A DNA stretch of 40,819 bases, from NCBI GenBank assembly GCA_023413895.1, contig JAEZOU010000026.1:1-40819 (forward strand), written 5' to 3'. This stretch comes from Bacteroidota bacterium (lineage in GTDB: Bacteria > Bacteroidota > Bacteroidia > Bacteroidales > WCHB1-69). The first letter of the stretch is position 1. Each line of letters begins with the position of its first letter. Position numbers and translations under genes: made by a program. Under the pieces are notes generated by a model that saw only the letters and a program-made list of their open reading frames with translations, was not told the origin of the DNA and searched no databases. Below, piece by piece: positions 9,354 through 17,678 of the stretch.

Positions 9354-11753
9354 ATGCGTAAAATTATATATTTTCTGATACTTATCTTAAATATTCCGCT
9401 TTCGTTGTTGGGACAGAAAGTTACCCTTTCGGGCGTTGTGCGCGATAATAATAACGGCGAAACTTTGGCAGGCGTGTATGTTATGCTGCGGGATACATTG
9501 CGTGGTGGAACTCCGCAAGGAAGCATAACCAATAGCGCTGGATTTTACTCAATTACCATTGAACAAGGAAGTTATAAACTTACAGTGGAATCGTTAGGAT
9601 ATGAGGAGATTGCAGAAACAATAACAATGAAGAGCAACAGAACGAGAAATTTCGACCTCAATCCAAAAGTTTTTAAAGCGGAAGGAATAACTGTAAGTGC
9701 GCAAAAAGAGGATAAAAATGTGACTGCTGTTGATGTGGGAAAAGTGGATATGAAGATAGAAGCGATAAAGTCGCTACCTGCTTTTATGGGAGAGGTTGAT
9801 GTGCTGAAGTCGATACAGCTGCTGCCAGGCATTCAGTCGGGTAGCGAAGGCAATAGTGGCTTCTTTGTGCGTGGGGGTAATAGCGACCAGAATCTCATCT
9901 TGTTAGATGGCGCTACAGTTTATAACGCAGGTCACCTTTTCGGTTTCTTCTCCGTTTTCAATGCTGATGCTGTGAAAAATGTGGAAATTTTTAAATCAGG
10001 AATGCCTGCGCAGTATGGCGGGCGTTTAGCATCGATTATTGATGTAACGCAGAATGATGGCAATATGAAACGGTGGCAGTTAGATGCAGGAATTGGACTC
10101 GTATTTTCGGGCTTTACCGTACAAGGTCCCTTGAAACGTGATAAGTGTGCTGTAATTGTTTCTGCAAGAAGAACTTATGCCGACTTTCTGATTCAGCCCT
10201 TTTTGAAGAAAGATTCTCCGATGAAAGGGAGTAAGTTCTACTTTTACGATTTGAATGCAAAAATTAGCTGGAATATCAACGATAAACATCGTCTTACAGC
10301 GAGCGGATATTACGGCAACGATGTTTATGGCTTTAAGTCTAACTCGGGTGCGCTGAACACGCAATTTCAGTGGGGAAATGCGGCGGCTTCTTTGCGTTGG
10401 CAATGGATTTTGGCACCACGTCTCTTCTTGAATACAACAGCATCGTTCAGTAACTACAATTTAGATACTCAAATGGGCATTGACGCTTATTCTGCCGCCA
10501 TTGTTTCGGGCATTCGCGACTACTCCCTCAAGAGCCAACTCACCTTCCTCCCCAATCCGAAGCACACCTTGAACTTTGGGGCACACTACACCTTTCACGC
10601 TTTCTTTCCTTCGAGTTTCGAGGTGGAAACGGGCGCTGTAGATGAAGAGTTTTCTTTGAATGAACAGAAACCGTTTTATGCTAACGAGTTAGCAATTTAT
10701 GCCAACGACGAATACGATATTGCCAAATGGCTAAAGATAAACATCGGCCTGCGTTACACCCACTTCTCGCACGTGGGTAGATTTACCCGTTACCATTTAG
10801 ACAACTTTGGCTATATCTGTGATTCTACAACCTACAAGCCGGGAGAGATTATCAGTCAGTACAACAACGTTGAACCTCGCTTCGCGGCACGCTTTCTGTT
10901 AGACAAAAACACCTCTATTAAAATGTCTTATACGATGAATCACCAATATGTTCATCAGATTGCAATGGCAAATATCTCGCTACCTACCGACATCTGGATG
11001 CCCTCTACCTCCATTATCAAACCTCAGATTGGACATCAAGTTTCGTTGGGTATATATCGCAACTTTTACGATAATATGTTTGAAACCTATATCGATGCCT
11101 ACTACAAAAATATGAAAAATTTGGCGGAATATAAGGAAGGTTTGGATTTGGCATCGGTCAATATAAATGCGGATCAACTATACACATTTGGCAAAGGCTA
11201 CTCGTGGGGTATTGAATTTTTTGTAAAGAAAACGCGCGGACGATTTACAGGATTTATCGGCTATACATTGGCGTACTCGAAACGGCAATTCGATGCACTA
11301 AACAACGGCGAATGGTTCAATGCTAAGTATGACCGTCGGCACGACCTGACAATAACCCTTAGTTACGAAATTTTACCGAGCAAACTGACTGCCAGCGCAG
11401 TATGGATTTATGCAACAGGAAATACAATGACAATTCCTGTCGGTTTCTACTTTTTTAATGGCTCGTTAATTACAGAATATAGCGACCGCAACGCATATCG
11501 TTTGCCGCCGTATCATCGCTTAGACCTTTCGCTAACGTGGAACATTGCTAAACGCAAACACTTCGACACCAGTCTCAGCCTCTCCATTTACAACGTTTAC
11601 AACCGCAAAAATCCATTCTATATCTTTTACGAAACTCAAACAGAATTCGATCCCAACATTATCCCTCCGCACATCGAGTTTAATACTACTGCGTACCAAA
11701 TCAGTCTTTTCCCTATTATACCTACAATAACTTGGAACTTCAAAATCAAATAG
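9354..11753 (+). CDS. TonB-dependent outer-membrane receptor with CarboxypepD_reg-like N-terminus
   Basis: The 799-residue product begins with a signal peptide (about 1-20, hydrophobic ILILNIPLSLLG). A carboxypeptidase-regulatory-like beta domain follows (about 22-104, with LSGVVRDNNNGETLAGV). The plug domain lies at about 120-235 (SIQLLPGIQSGSEGNSGFF, FVRGGNSDQNLILLDG, PAQYGGRLASIIDV), and the rest is a beta-barrel ending in FPIIPTITWNFKIK, an aromatic-rich outer-membrane C-terminus. It would import an unknown ligand across the outer membrane using TonB energy. The next gene begins 2 bases after its stop and encodes a DUF4249 lipoprotein, a recurrent partner in Bacteroidetes. No sigma/anti-sigma pair or SusD-like gene is adjacent, so the ligand is not indicated. 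The locus lies between inverted repeat copies A and B. Confidence 0.93.
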   Translation: MRKIIYFLILILNIPLSLLGQKVTLSGVVRDNNNGETLAGVYVMLRDTLRGGTPQGSITNSAGFYSITIEQGSYKLTVESLGYEEIAETITMKSNRTRNFDLNPKVFKAEGITVSAQKEDKNVTAVDVGKVDMKIEAIKSLPAFMGEVDVLKSIQLLPGIQSGSEGNSGFFVRGGNSDQNLILLDGATVYNAGHLFGFFSVFNADAVKNVEIFKSGMPAQYGGRLASIIDVTQNDGNMKRWQLDAGIGLVFSGFTVQGPLKRDKCAVIVSARRTYADFLIQPFLKKDSPMKGSKFYFYDLNAKISWNINDKHRLTASGYYGNDVYGFKSNSGALNTQFQWGNAAASLRWQWILAPRLFLNTTASFSNYNLDTQMGIDAYSAAIVSGIRDYSLKSQLTFLPNPKHTLNFGAHYTFHAFFPSSFEVETGAVDEEFSLNEQKPFYANELAIYANDEYDIAKWLKINIGLRYTHFSHVGRFTRYHLDNFGYICDSTTYKPGEIISQYNNVEPRFAARFLLDKNTSIKMSYTMNHQYVHQIAMANISLPTDIWMPSTSIIKPQIGHQVSLGIYRNFYDNMFETYIDAYYKNMKNLAEYKEGLDLASVNINADQLYTFGKGYSWGIEFFVKKTRGRFTGFIGYTLAYSKRQFDALNNGEWFNAKYDRRHDLTITLSYEILPSKLTASAVWIYATGNTMTIPVGFYFFNGSLITEYSDRNAYRLPPYHRLDLSLTWNIAKRKHFDTSLSLSIYNVYNRKNPFYIFYETQTEFDPNIIPPHIEFNTTAYQISLFPIIPTITWNFKIK

Positions 11754-11755
11754 TT

Positions 11756-12709
11756 ATGAATAAAAAGAGAAAATTTGTCATACCTTTAATATATTCAGTG
11801 CTGCTCTTTTTATCTCTGCTGATTACTAATAGTTGTCAGACAGAAATTGAGGTAACACCGCCCGATTATTACAACAAAATTGTAGTTGAAGGATATATCG
11901 AAATTGGCAAAGAACCGATAGTTTCTATACATCGCAGTGTGCCTTACTTTTCGGACATCAACTTCAGCACCTTGATGAACGATGTTTTTATTGACGATGC
12001 GGTAGTTACCGTAACTTCTGAATTTGGTGAAAGTGAAGTGTTGACATTACAACAAAGTGAAGATGCGCCGCTCTTTTTTGCTTACAAAGGTTCGCAACTC
12101 AAAGGGCAACCCAACACCACATATCATCTAAAAATTGAGTTAGATGGAAAGGTTTACACTTCGGAAACACGCATTTTGGAACCTTTTGCTTTGGATTCGC
12201 TCTTTTTTGTTGAAATTAATGAACTTTATAACGATTCTACGGCAAATATTCGTTTCGCCATCACCGACAATCCCGCACAAACCAACTACTACCAATTTAG
12301 GGTTAAAGTGCGCAATCGCTTATTTCAAGACCGAATGTGGGTAAACACCCTACCTGCGGTTTTTGATGATATTGTCATCAGCGGAACCACCTTTGAGTAC
12401 GACTTGATACGCGCTACGCCATCAATGTTATTCACAAATTTTGAAGATGAAGAAACCTTAAATGCTTACAACAGCCTTGCGTATCACGTTGGCGATACCG
12501 TTTTAGTCAACTACTCGCAGATCGACTACAACGCATATCGTTTTTGGAACACTGCCAATAGCGACATGATGATGGGGCAAAATCCGTTTACCAATCCTAT
12601 TCCCATTCAATCCAACATTCACTGCGACAGTGGCGAAGAGGCTTTGGGCGTTTGGTGCGGTTATGCAGGCACAACAGACACACTCATTTTTTCGGAGCCG
12701 TGGCATTAG
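11756..12709 (+). CDS. DUF4249 lipoprotein, partner of the TonB receptor
   Basis: I start this gene at the ATG at 11756, two bases after the receptor stop, not at the in-frame ATG at 11732 that overlaps it. The later start gives a clean lipoprotein signal: MNKKRKF, a hydrophobic stretch, then LLITNSC with the lipid-modified cysteine at residue 27 (317 residues in all). The body has the DUF4249 pattern, with YYNKIVVEGYIE near the N-terminus and a C-terminal GVWCGYAGTTDTLIF. DUF4249 proteins sit next to TonB-dependent receptors across Bacteroidetes and are presumed to be surface or periplasmic partners in uptake. It is translationally tied to the receptor by spacing. The family call is good; the ligand is unknown. 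Confidence 0.88.
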   Translation: MNKKRKFVIPLIYSVLLFLSLLITNSCQTEIEVTPPDYYNKIVVEGYIEIGKEPIVSIHRSVPYFSDINFSTLMNDVFIDDAVVTVTSEFGESEVLTLQQSEDAPLFFAYKGSQLKGQPNTTYHLKIELDGKVYTSETRILEPFALDSLFFVEINELYNDSTANIRFAITDNPAQTNYYQFRVKVRNRLFQDRMWVNTLPAVFDDIVISGTTFEYDLIRATPSMLFTNFEDEETLNAYNSLAYHVGDTVLVNYSQIDYNAYRFWNTANSDMMMGQNPFTNPIPIQSNIHCDSGEEALGVWCGYAGTTDTLIFSEPWH

Positions 12710-12761
12710 TCTGCCCTTTAAATCTTTCTTTGGAGGAGAAGCTTCATGCTTTTTAGGATTA

Positions 12762-13010
12762 TTTGGGCGTGCCGGCTTTCCCTGCGCACACACACCATTC
12801 ACGTTGTTTGCTTGCGTTCGCTAATTCCGTGATAAGCGCATTAATTTTTCGAGCTATCCTTTCTGCCGCGCGCTCGCCGTCGGGCTTTCCGCTCAAATTT
12901 CGCGCCTCTTTCTCGCGCCTCAATTCTTCCTAAATTCAAGTTCCAAACTCTAAGCACTAAACTCTAAACACCAAATCCGGCGCTCATAACCGCTGCAATC
13001 CCTCACGCAG
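12762..13010 (-). repeat. Dispersed intergenic element, copy B (reverse, with a ~70-nt insertion)
   Basis: Reverse-complement member of the four-copy family. Block 1 reads GCTCATAACCGCT at 12982-12994, block 2 CTCGCCGTCGGGCT at 12873-12886 and CCGCTCAAATTT at 12889-12900, and block 3 GGGCGTGCCGGC near 12765-12776. From the outer end to block 2 it spans about 111 bases, against about 40 in copy D, so roughly 70 bases are inserted here. It occupies the convergent 398-base gap between the DUF4249 gene and the RhuM-type gene. The rest of that gap (13011-13107) is AT-rich, and I see nothing in it. Confidence 0.85.
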
Positions 13011-13107
13011 CCACTGCGTCGGTTAGGGACTTGAAAAGCTGAACCATTCTGTATTACTTTCTATTCTTTAAGTTCAATTATATTCTTCCTAAAACATTAT
13101 GAGAACC

Positions 13108-14505
13108 CTATTTTGTAGATTCACCACCATCAAATAGTGATTTCAGCTGGCGGTCGAAGTCACTCATAATTTCTCGATCTTGAATCACTCTGAACTTCTC
13201 ATATTCCGTCAATGCTTTTTCTTCAGCCTGCTCATGAGTAATACGCCCCGCATCTGGAAGCAAGGCTTTATTGTTCAATTCCATATATCTACTTAGGACA
13301 TCTTTCCAATCAGCCATTGTCATTAGTATATGGTCTCTGGCTCGAAGTTCAGCCATATCAATGAAAGCATTACTCAAAAGATTTAGCGATTCAACCTCCT
13401 TTTCGCTAAGATAGTTTTTGGCTATTGTAACATCAGACTTTATAACTCTGCCATCGGGAGCATTCTTCCAAGTAGTAAGTCCCATGTGAGGGCGCTCTGC
13501 GTCGGCACGGTCATAGATGATTTCCGCAGCTGTCTGTTTAGTTACGGCATAGTGCATCATATTTTGCACCGTCTTGAAGAATAGCTTGGTTGTTTCGCTA
13601 TCCTTGTCGTAGTCTGCACTACATTCGCTATAGATATCAGTGATTTTTTGATAATAACGACGCTCCGAAAGACGAATCTCACGAATACGGTCAAGCAAAT
13701 CATCAAAATAATCTGCTCCAAATACATTCTTTCCTTTCAGACGCTCATCATCCAGCACAAATCCCTTTGTCAGGTATTCTTTCAAAATCTGAGTTGACCA
13801 AATTCGGAACTGCGTTGCCTCATAACTATTCACACGATAACCAACAGCTATTACTACGTCAAGGTTGTACATAAGAACTTCGCCAGACCATTTGTCCGAA
13901 GGTATTAGAATTTTTCTAATTGCATCGGACAAATGTATTTCTCCACTTTGCTCAATTTGCCCTAAGTGATAGTTGATAGTAGGTACAGTTACACCAAACA
14001 ATTCTGCCATTCTCTGTTGAGATAACCAAAATGTATTGGTATCGAAGATGACCTGCACCTGTGCTTTGCCACGAGCCCCCTTGTAGAGAAGAATAGTCGA
14101 TTCCATACTTCGAACTGCCACATCACTCGTCATAGTAGCAGAAAAATACTCCTGAGCGACCTTCACCATATCCTTCTTTTGGTCGGCATTCATAGCAATA
14201 GCCAGACAAGCAGCTCGGGATAACCTAACGCTTGTAACTTCACGCACTGCACCGCTTCCGAGCTCAGCCAGCTCAATAAACTCCACAAAGTGTTCACCTA
14301 GATGATAACCCTTCTGCGATACCCAAGCTTGAGCCTTTGCCATCACACGCTCAAAGTTCCAATACTTGCCATAGCCCATCACTCGCGCCAACTTACGCGA
14401 GTTCCACCATTCTTTGCTATCAGCATCAACTTCTCGCAATTGTTCGAAAGGTGATTGTAGTTTAGGGATATTATTATTTGATTGGATGTTATTATCTTTA
14501 TTCAT
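13108..14505 (-). CDS. DinD/RhuM-type fusion protein at the end of the type I operon
   Basis: The 465-residue protein appears to join two families. Residues about 18-125 resemble the N-terminus of DinD/BRO-type DNA-damage proteins (SPFEQLREVDADSKEWWNSR, LARVMGYGKYWNFERVMAKA, LSRAACLAIAMNADQKK). Residues about 136-430 match RhuM (virulence-protein) family features: ILLYKGARGKAQVQV, an HTH-like stretch FWLSQQRMAELFGVTVPTIN (159-178), YNLDVVIAVGYRVNS (213-227) and LKEYLTKGFVLDDERLKG (241-258). RhuM proteins are often found with type I systems and Fic proteins; their biochemical role is not settled. It starts 24 bases after hsdR and is the last gene of the operon. The RhuM half is firm; the DinD-like half is inferred from motif memory. 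Confidence 0.85.
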   Translation of the reverse strand: MNKDNNIQSNNNIPKLQSPFEQLREVDADSKEWWNSRKLARVMGYGKYWNFERVMAKAQAWVSQKGYHLGEHFVEFIELAELGSGAVREVTSVRLSRAACLAIAMNADQKKDMVKVAQEYFSATMTSDVAVRSMESTILLYKGARGKAQVQVIFDTNTFWLSQQRMAELFGVTVPTINYHLGQIEQSGEIHLSDAIRKILIPSDKWSGEVLMYNLDVVIAVGYRVNSYEATQFRIWSTQILKEYLTKGFVLDDERLKGKNVFGADYFDDLLDRIREIRLSERRYYQKITDIYSECSADYDKDSETTKLFFKTVQNMMHYAVTKQTAAEIIYDRADAERPHMGLTTWKNAPDGRVIKSDVTIAKNYLSEKEVESLNLLSNAFIDMAELRARDHILMTMADWKDVLSRYMELNNKALLPDAGRITHEQAEEKALTEYEKFRVIQDREIMSDFDRQLKSLFDGGESTK

Positions 14506-14529
14506 AATTATGGATACAACAATATTATT

Positions 14530-17500
14530 TTATGCAATCATACCATATCGTTGACTAACGTAATTGTAAACAGCCTCTTTATAATAATTGATGCTTTCGT
14601 CAGAATAACTTTCTGGTAATTCTTTCCATAAAATATCACGGATAGCAATAATTATAGTGGCTTTTGTTTCTCGCTTATCAAACGGATGATCCATTGTTTC
14701 TATTAAATCTTTAATTTTTGCAAGTAAATCAACAGCGACCTTTTTTAGCTTTTTAATATCCTCTTTTGAAAGATTATCTTTCATCAGTACATCATACATA
14801 GATAGCTGTTCATCATTTTCAAACCCTTCACGGACATAACGTTTCTCTTCTTCTGTAAGTTGTTGCGAAAGCTGCATCAATTCTTCAAAGGTTTGCTCAA
14901 TATTCACCCGATTCTGTTCTTGGTTATATTCTCGGATAATCTCTTGATACTTTTCGTAGAAATTGATACGTCCTGGATTCTGTGCTAACATTTGTGCAAT
15001 ACGTTCCTGCAACAACTCTTGAATATCTTTCATTATCAAGTTTTTCTCTTTACTCTTGGCGAACTCTCGTCTGAGTAAGTCAAAATTGATGCTGCTGATG
15101 TCGAATTGACGTGATGTATCAGGTTCTGCTACTTCGGTAACACTTATTTGTAAGTGTTCGTTTACAATTTCATTGATAGCAACGCTCAAATCCGTAATGT
15201 CGGCATGTTTCCGCTTTTTTTGCAATTCTTTGTATATTGCTTCTATGGCATCTTTCTGCTGTTTCATTTCTGGAGTGATGTCTTCACGATCCAGATATTT
15301 CCATAACTTCAACAAAGTGGTTGCAAAAGTACAATAGGTCTTTCTGATTTCTGCTGTTTCACACATGGCGTTGGCTGCCTCTTTCAGCAAGAATAACTTA
15401 AAGAAATGATCTGCTTCAATAAGACTCTTCAACTCAAAATCATGTTCATTCAAAAATGCCGTAGCAGCAGCTATAGTTTCAAGTACATGTTTGATAAGCT
15501 CTTTCTTATCTATCGTAGGGTCATTGCCGCCATCACCTGCAGGGTTTGCTGTATAGTCGGCTAAGGCTTGACGAAGCGCCTTGACAATACCGATATAGTC
15601 AATAATAAGTCCATTAGTCTTGCCTTCAGCCACACGATTGGCGCGAGCAATGGTCTGCATCAATGTATGCGCTTTCATTGGCTTGTCGATGTAGAGGCAC
15701 GAAAGTGTCTTCACGTCAAAGCCTGTGAGCCACATGGCACAGACAAACACCACTCTCAGCTTATTATCTTTATCCTTGAATTCCTTGTCAAGTTCTCTCT
15801 TCTCCATCTTGGTGCGATGCGGAAGTATATCCAATCCCCATTTCTGGAAAGTCTGTACTTCATTCTGTTCTTGGGAAACCACCACTGCCATTTCCGTTTC
15901 TTGCATCCACTTAAGCTTGCGGTTCAACTCTTGCACCTCCTGTTGGGAAGTCGATTTCGCAATATGTTCTTCCAACGAAGCTATTTCCTTCTGCCAATAT
16001 TCCTGTACATACTCATACATCCGGACACAAGTCACCTTGTTGTAACTCACCATCATGGCCTTGCCCGATGTCCAGAGGTCGCTATAATGACGCACAAAGT
16101 CCTTCGCTACAATACGCAAACGCTTCTTGGCTGTCAACAAATGTACTTCCTTGGCAAATTCTCTTTCCAATTTAGCCAACTGGGAAGCATCCATATCTCC
16201 CGCTTGTTCCAAAGCTGCAGCTATCTCTTCATTGATTTCAGGATTCTGCAAGTCTTGCAATCGCTCACCACGGTTTTCATAATACAAAGGAACCGTTGCT
16301 TTATCTTCTACCGCTCGTTTAAAGTCGTAGATACTTACATAACCACCAAATGTTCGGGCGGTGATGTTGTCATTGGAAAGCAACGGAGTACCGGTAAAAC
16401 CAATACGATTGGCCGTAGGTAACAAGTGCATCAAGTTATCGGCAAAGATACCGTTCTGTGTACGGTGTGCCTCGTCACTGATTACTACAATATCATGGTC
16501 GGGATAAATCGGCTCTGCATCCGGTCGGTTGAACTTCTGTATCAGCGAGAAGATAAACGAAGGGTTTCCCTTCAGTTTGGTTATCAAGTCTTCTCCACTT
16601 TGGGCGATGAACTTAGAGGCCTTTACATTTCCCAACATACCGCAATTCTCGAACGTGTCGCTGATTTGCTTGTTCAGTTCCTCACGGTCGGTCAATACCA
16701 CAATGGTAGGCGAACCGGCAAACTTGCGACGTATTTTCTGAGCCAAGAATAGCATGGAGTAACTTTTTCCACTGCCTTGTGTATGCCAAAATACACCGAG
16801 CTTTCCGTTCTCCAGTTCACGGTTCCGATACTTCTCTACCGCTTGATTCACTCCCAAGTATTGATGGTTTCGTGACAATATTTTTACTGTCCGCCCATCC
16901 GAATGGTCATAAAGGATAAAGTTTTCCAAAAGGTCGAGAAAGTTTTCCTTCTTACAGATACCTCGCAACATGGTAGGCAGTTCAATGCTTCCCGCTTCTG
17001 CCTCATTCAGTCGTTTCCATTCGTGGAAGAACTCCCACTTCGAATCGATGGTTCCTACACGTGCTTCCCAACCATTACTGAACATGATGAACGCATTGTG
17101 GTGGAACAACTGAGGAATGGTATCCAAGTAATCCCGATAGTTCTTGTTGAAGGCATCCACCACTTCCACATCATGGTTTTTCAGTTCCATGAACAGCAAC
17201 GGAATGCCGTTGACAAAGCCTACAATATCGGCTCTCCTTCGATACAGCGAACCATATACCCATAGCTCACGCACACACAGAAACTCGTTCTTCTCCGGCG
17301 AAGCAAAGTCTATTACCTTGGCTTTTACTTCTTCCGTTTCGCCATTCGGTTTGGTGCGAGTTACCGGTATGCCGTCCTTGATATACTGATACTTCTGTTC
17401 GTTGATTTGCATCAGCGACTGGCTGCTCATGCGCTCTGTCATCCGCTCTACGGCTTCGGCCAACTGCTTGTCCGTCATCCACGGATTCAGTGCTTTCAAA

Positions 17501-17676
17501 GCCTTGCAGAAATGGCGTGTGAGCAACACTTTGTGATAGCTTTTTCTGCCCAATGTACCTGTTTCACCAAGCACTTCGGCATCCCATGCCATCACACTGG
17601 TCCAACCCAATTCGTTTTCCAACAAATCGGCTGCACTCTTCTGTATCAGTTGGTCTTCGCTGTAGTCTTTTGACAT
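14530..17676 (-). CDS. hsdR: Type I restriction endonuclease subunit R (DUF3387-type C-terminus)
   Basis: This 1048-residue HsdR belongs to a different branch from the one at 4746. The nuclease motif has D150 in RRRADIVGFVNG and E164-x-K166 in LLFMELKN. The helicase has Walker A HTQGSGKS (298-305), DEAH at 401-404, GFTGTPLL, MWLTGFDVKTLSCLYIDKP and a motif VI of QTIARANR. The C-terminal 250 residues look like the DUF3387 helical region that contacts the methylase. It starts 2 bases after the Fic stop and precedes the RhuM-type gene. Composition shifts along the gene: 35 of 60 bases are G+C in the row at 17401 (near the 5' end), 21 of 60 in the row at 14641 (near the 3' end). Function is secure; the reason for the shift is not. 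Confidence 0.96.
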   Translation of the reverse strand: MSKDYSEDQLIQKSAADLLENELGWTSVMAWDAEVLGETGTLGRKSYHKVLLTRHFCKALKALNPWMTDKQLAEAVERMTERMSSQSLMQINEQKYQYIKDGIPVTRTKPNGETEEVKAKVIDFASPEKNEFLCVRELWVYGSLYRRRADIVGFVNGIPLLFMELKNHDVEVVDAFNKNYRDYLDTIPQLFHHNAFIMFSNGWEARVGTIDSKWEFFHEWKRLNEAEAGSIELPTMLRGICKKENFLDLLENFILYDHSDGRTVKILSRNHQYLGVNQAVEKYRNRELENGKLGVFWHTQGSGKSYSMLFLAQKIRRKFAGSPTIVVLTDREELNKQISDTFENCGMLGNVKASKFIAQSGEDLITKLKGNPSFIFSLIQKFNRPDAEPIYPDHDIVVISDEAHRTQNGIFADNLMHLLPTANRIGFTGTPLLSNDNITARTFGGYVSIYDFKRAVEDKATVPLYYENRGERLQDLQNPEINEEIAAALEQAGDMDASQLAKLEREFAKEVHLLTAKKRLRIVAKDFVRHYSDLWTSGKAMMVSYNKVTCVRMYEYVQEYWQKEIASLEEHIAKSTSQQEVQELNRKLKWMQETEMAVVVSQEQNEVQTFQKWGLDILPHRTKMEKRELDKEFKDKDNKLRVVFVCAMWLTGFDVKTLSCLYIDKPMKAHTLMQTIARANRVAEGKTNGLIIDYIGIVKALRQALADYTANPAGDGGNDPTIDKKELIKHVLETIAAATAFLNEHDFELKSLIEADHFFKLFLLKEAANAMCETAEIRKTYCTFATTLLKLWKYLDREDITPEMKQQKDAIEAIYKELQKKRKHADITDLSVAINEIVNEHLQISVTEVAEPDTSRQFDISSINFDLLRREFAKSKEKNLIMKDIQELLQERIAQMLAQNPGRINFYEKYQEIIREYNQEQNRVNIEQTFEELMQLSQQLTEEEKRYVREGFENDEQLSMYDVLMKDNLSKEDIKKLKKVAVDLLAKIKDLIETMDHPFDKRETKATIIIAIRDILWKELPESYSDESINYYKEAVYNYVSQRYGMIA

Positions 17677-17678
17677 AA

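Noticed and set aside
15568..16422. A 284-codon plus-strand open frame opposite hsdR
   Set aside because: It mirrors the conserved helicase region of HsdR on the other strand; its translation is rich in Leu, His and Cys as expected for a shadow frame.
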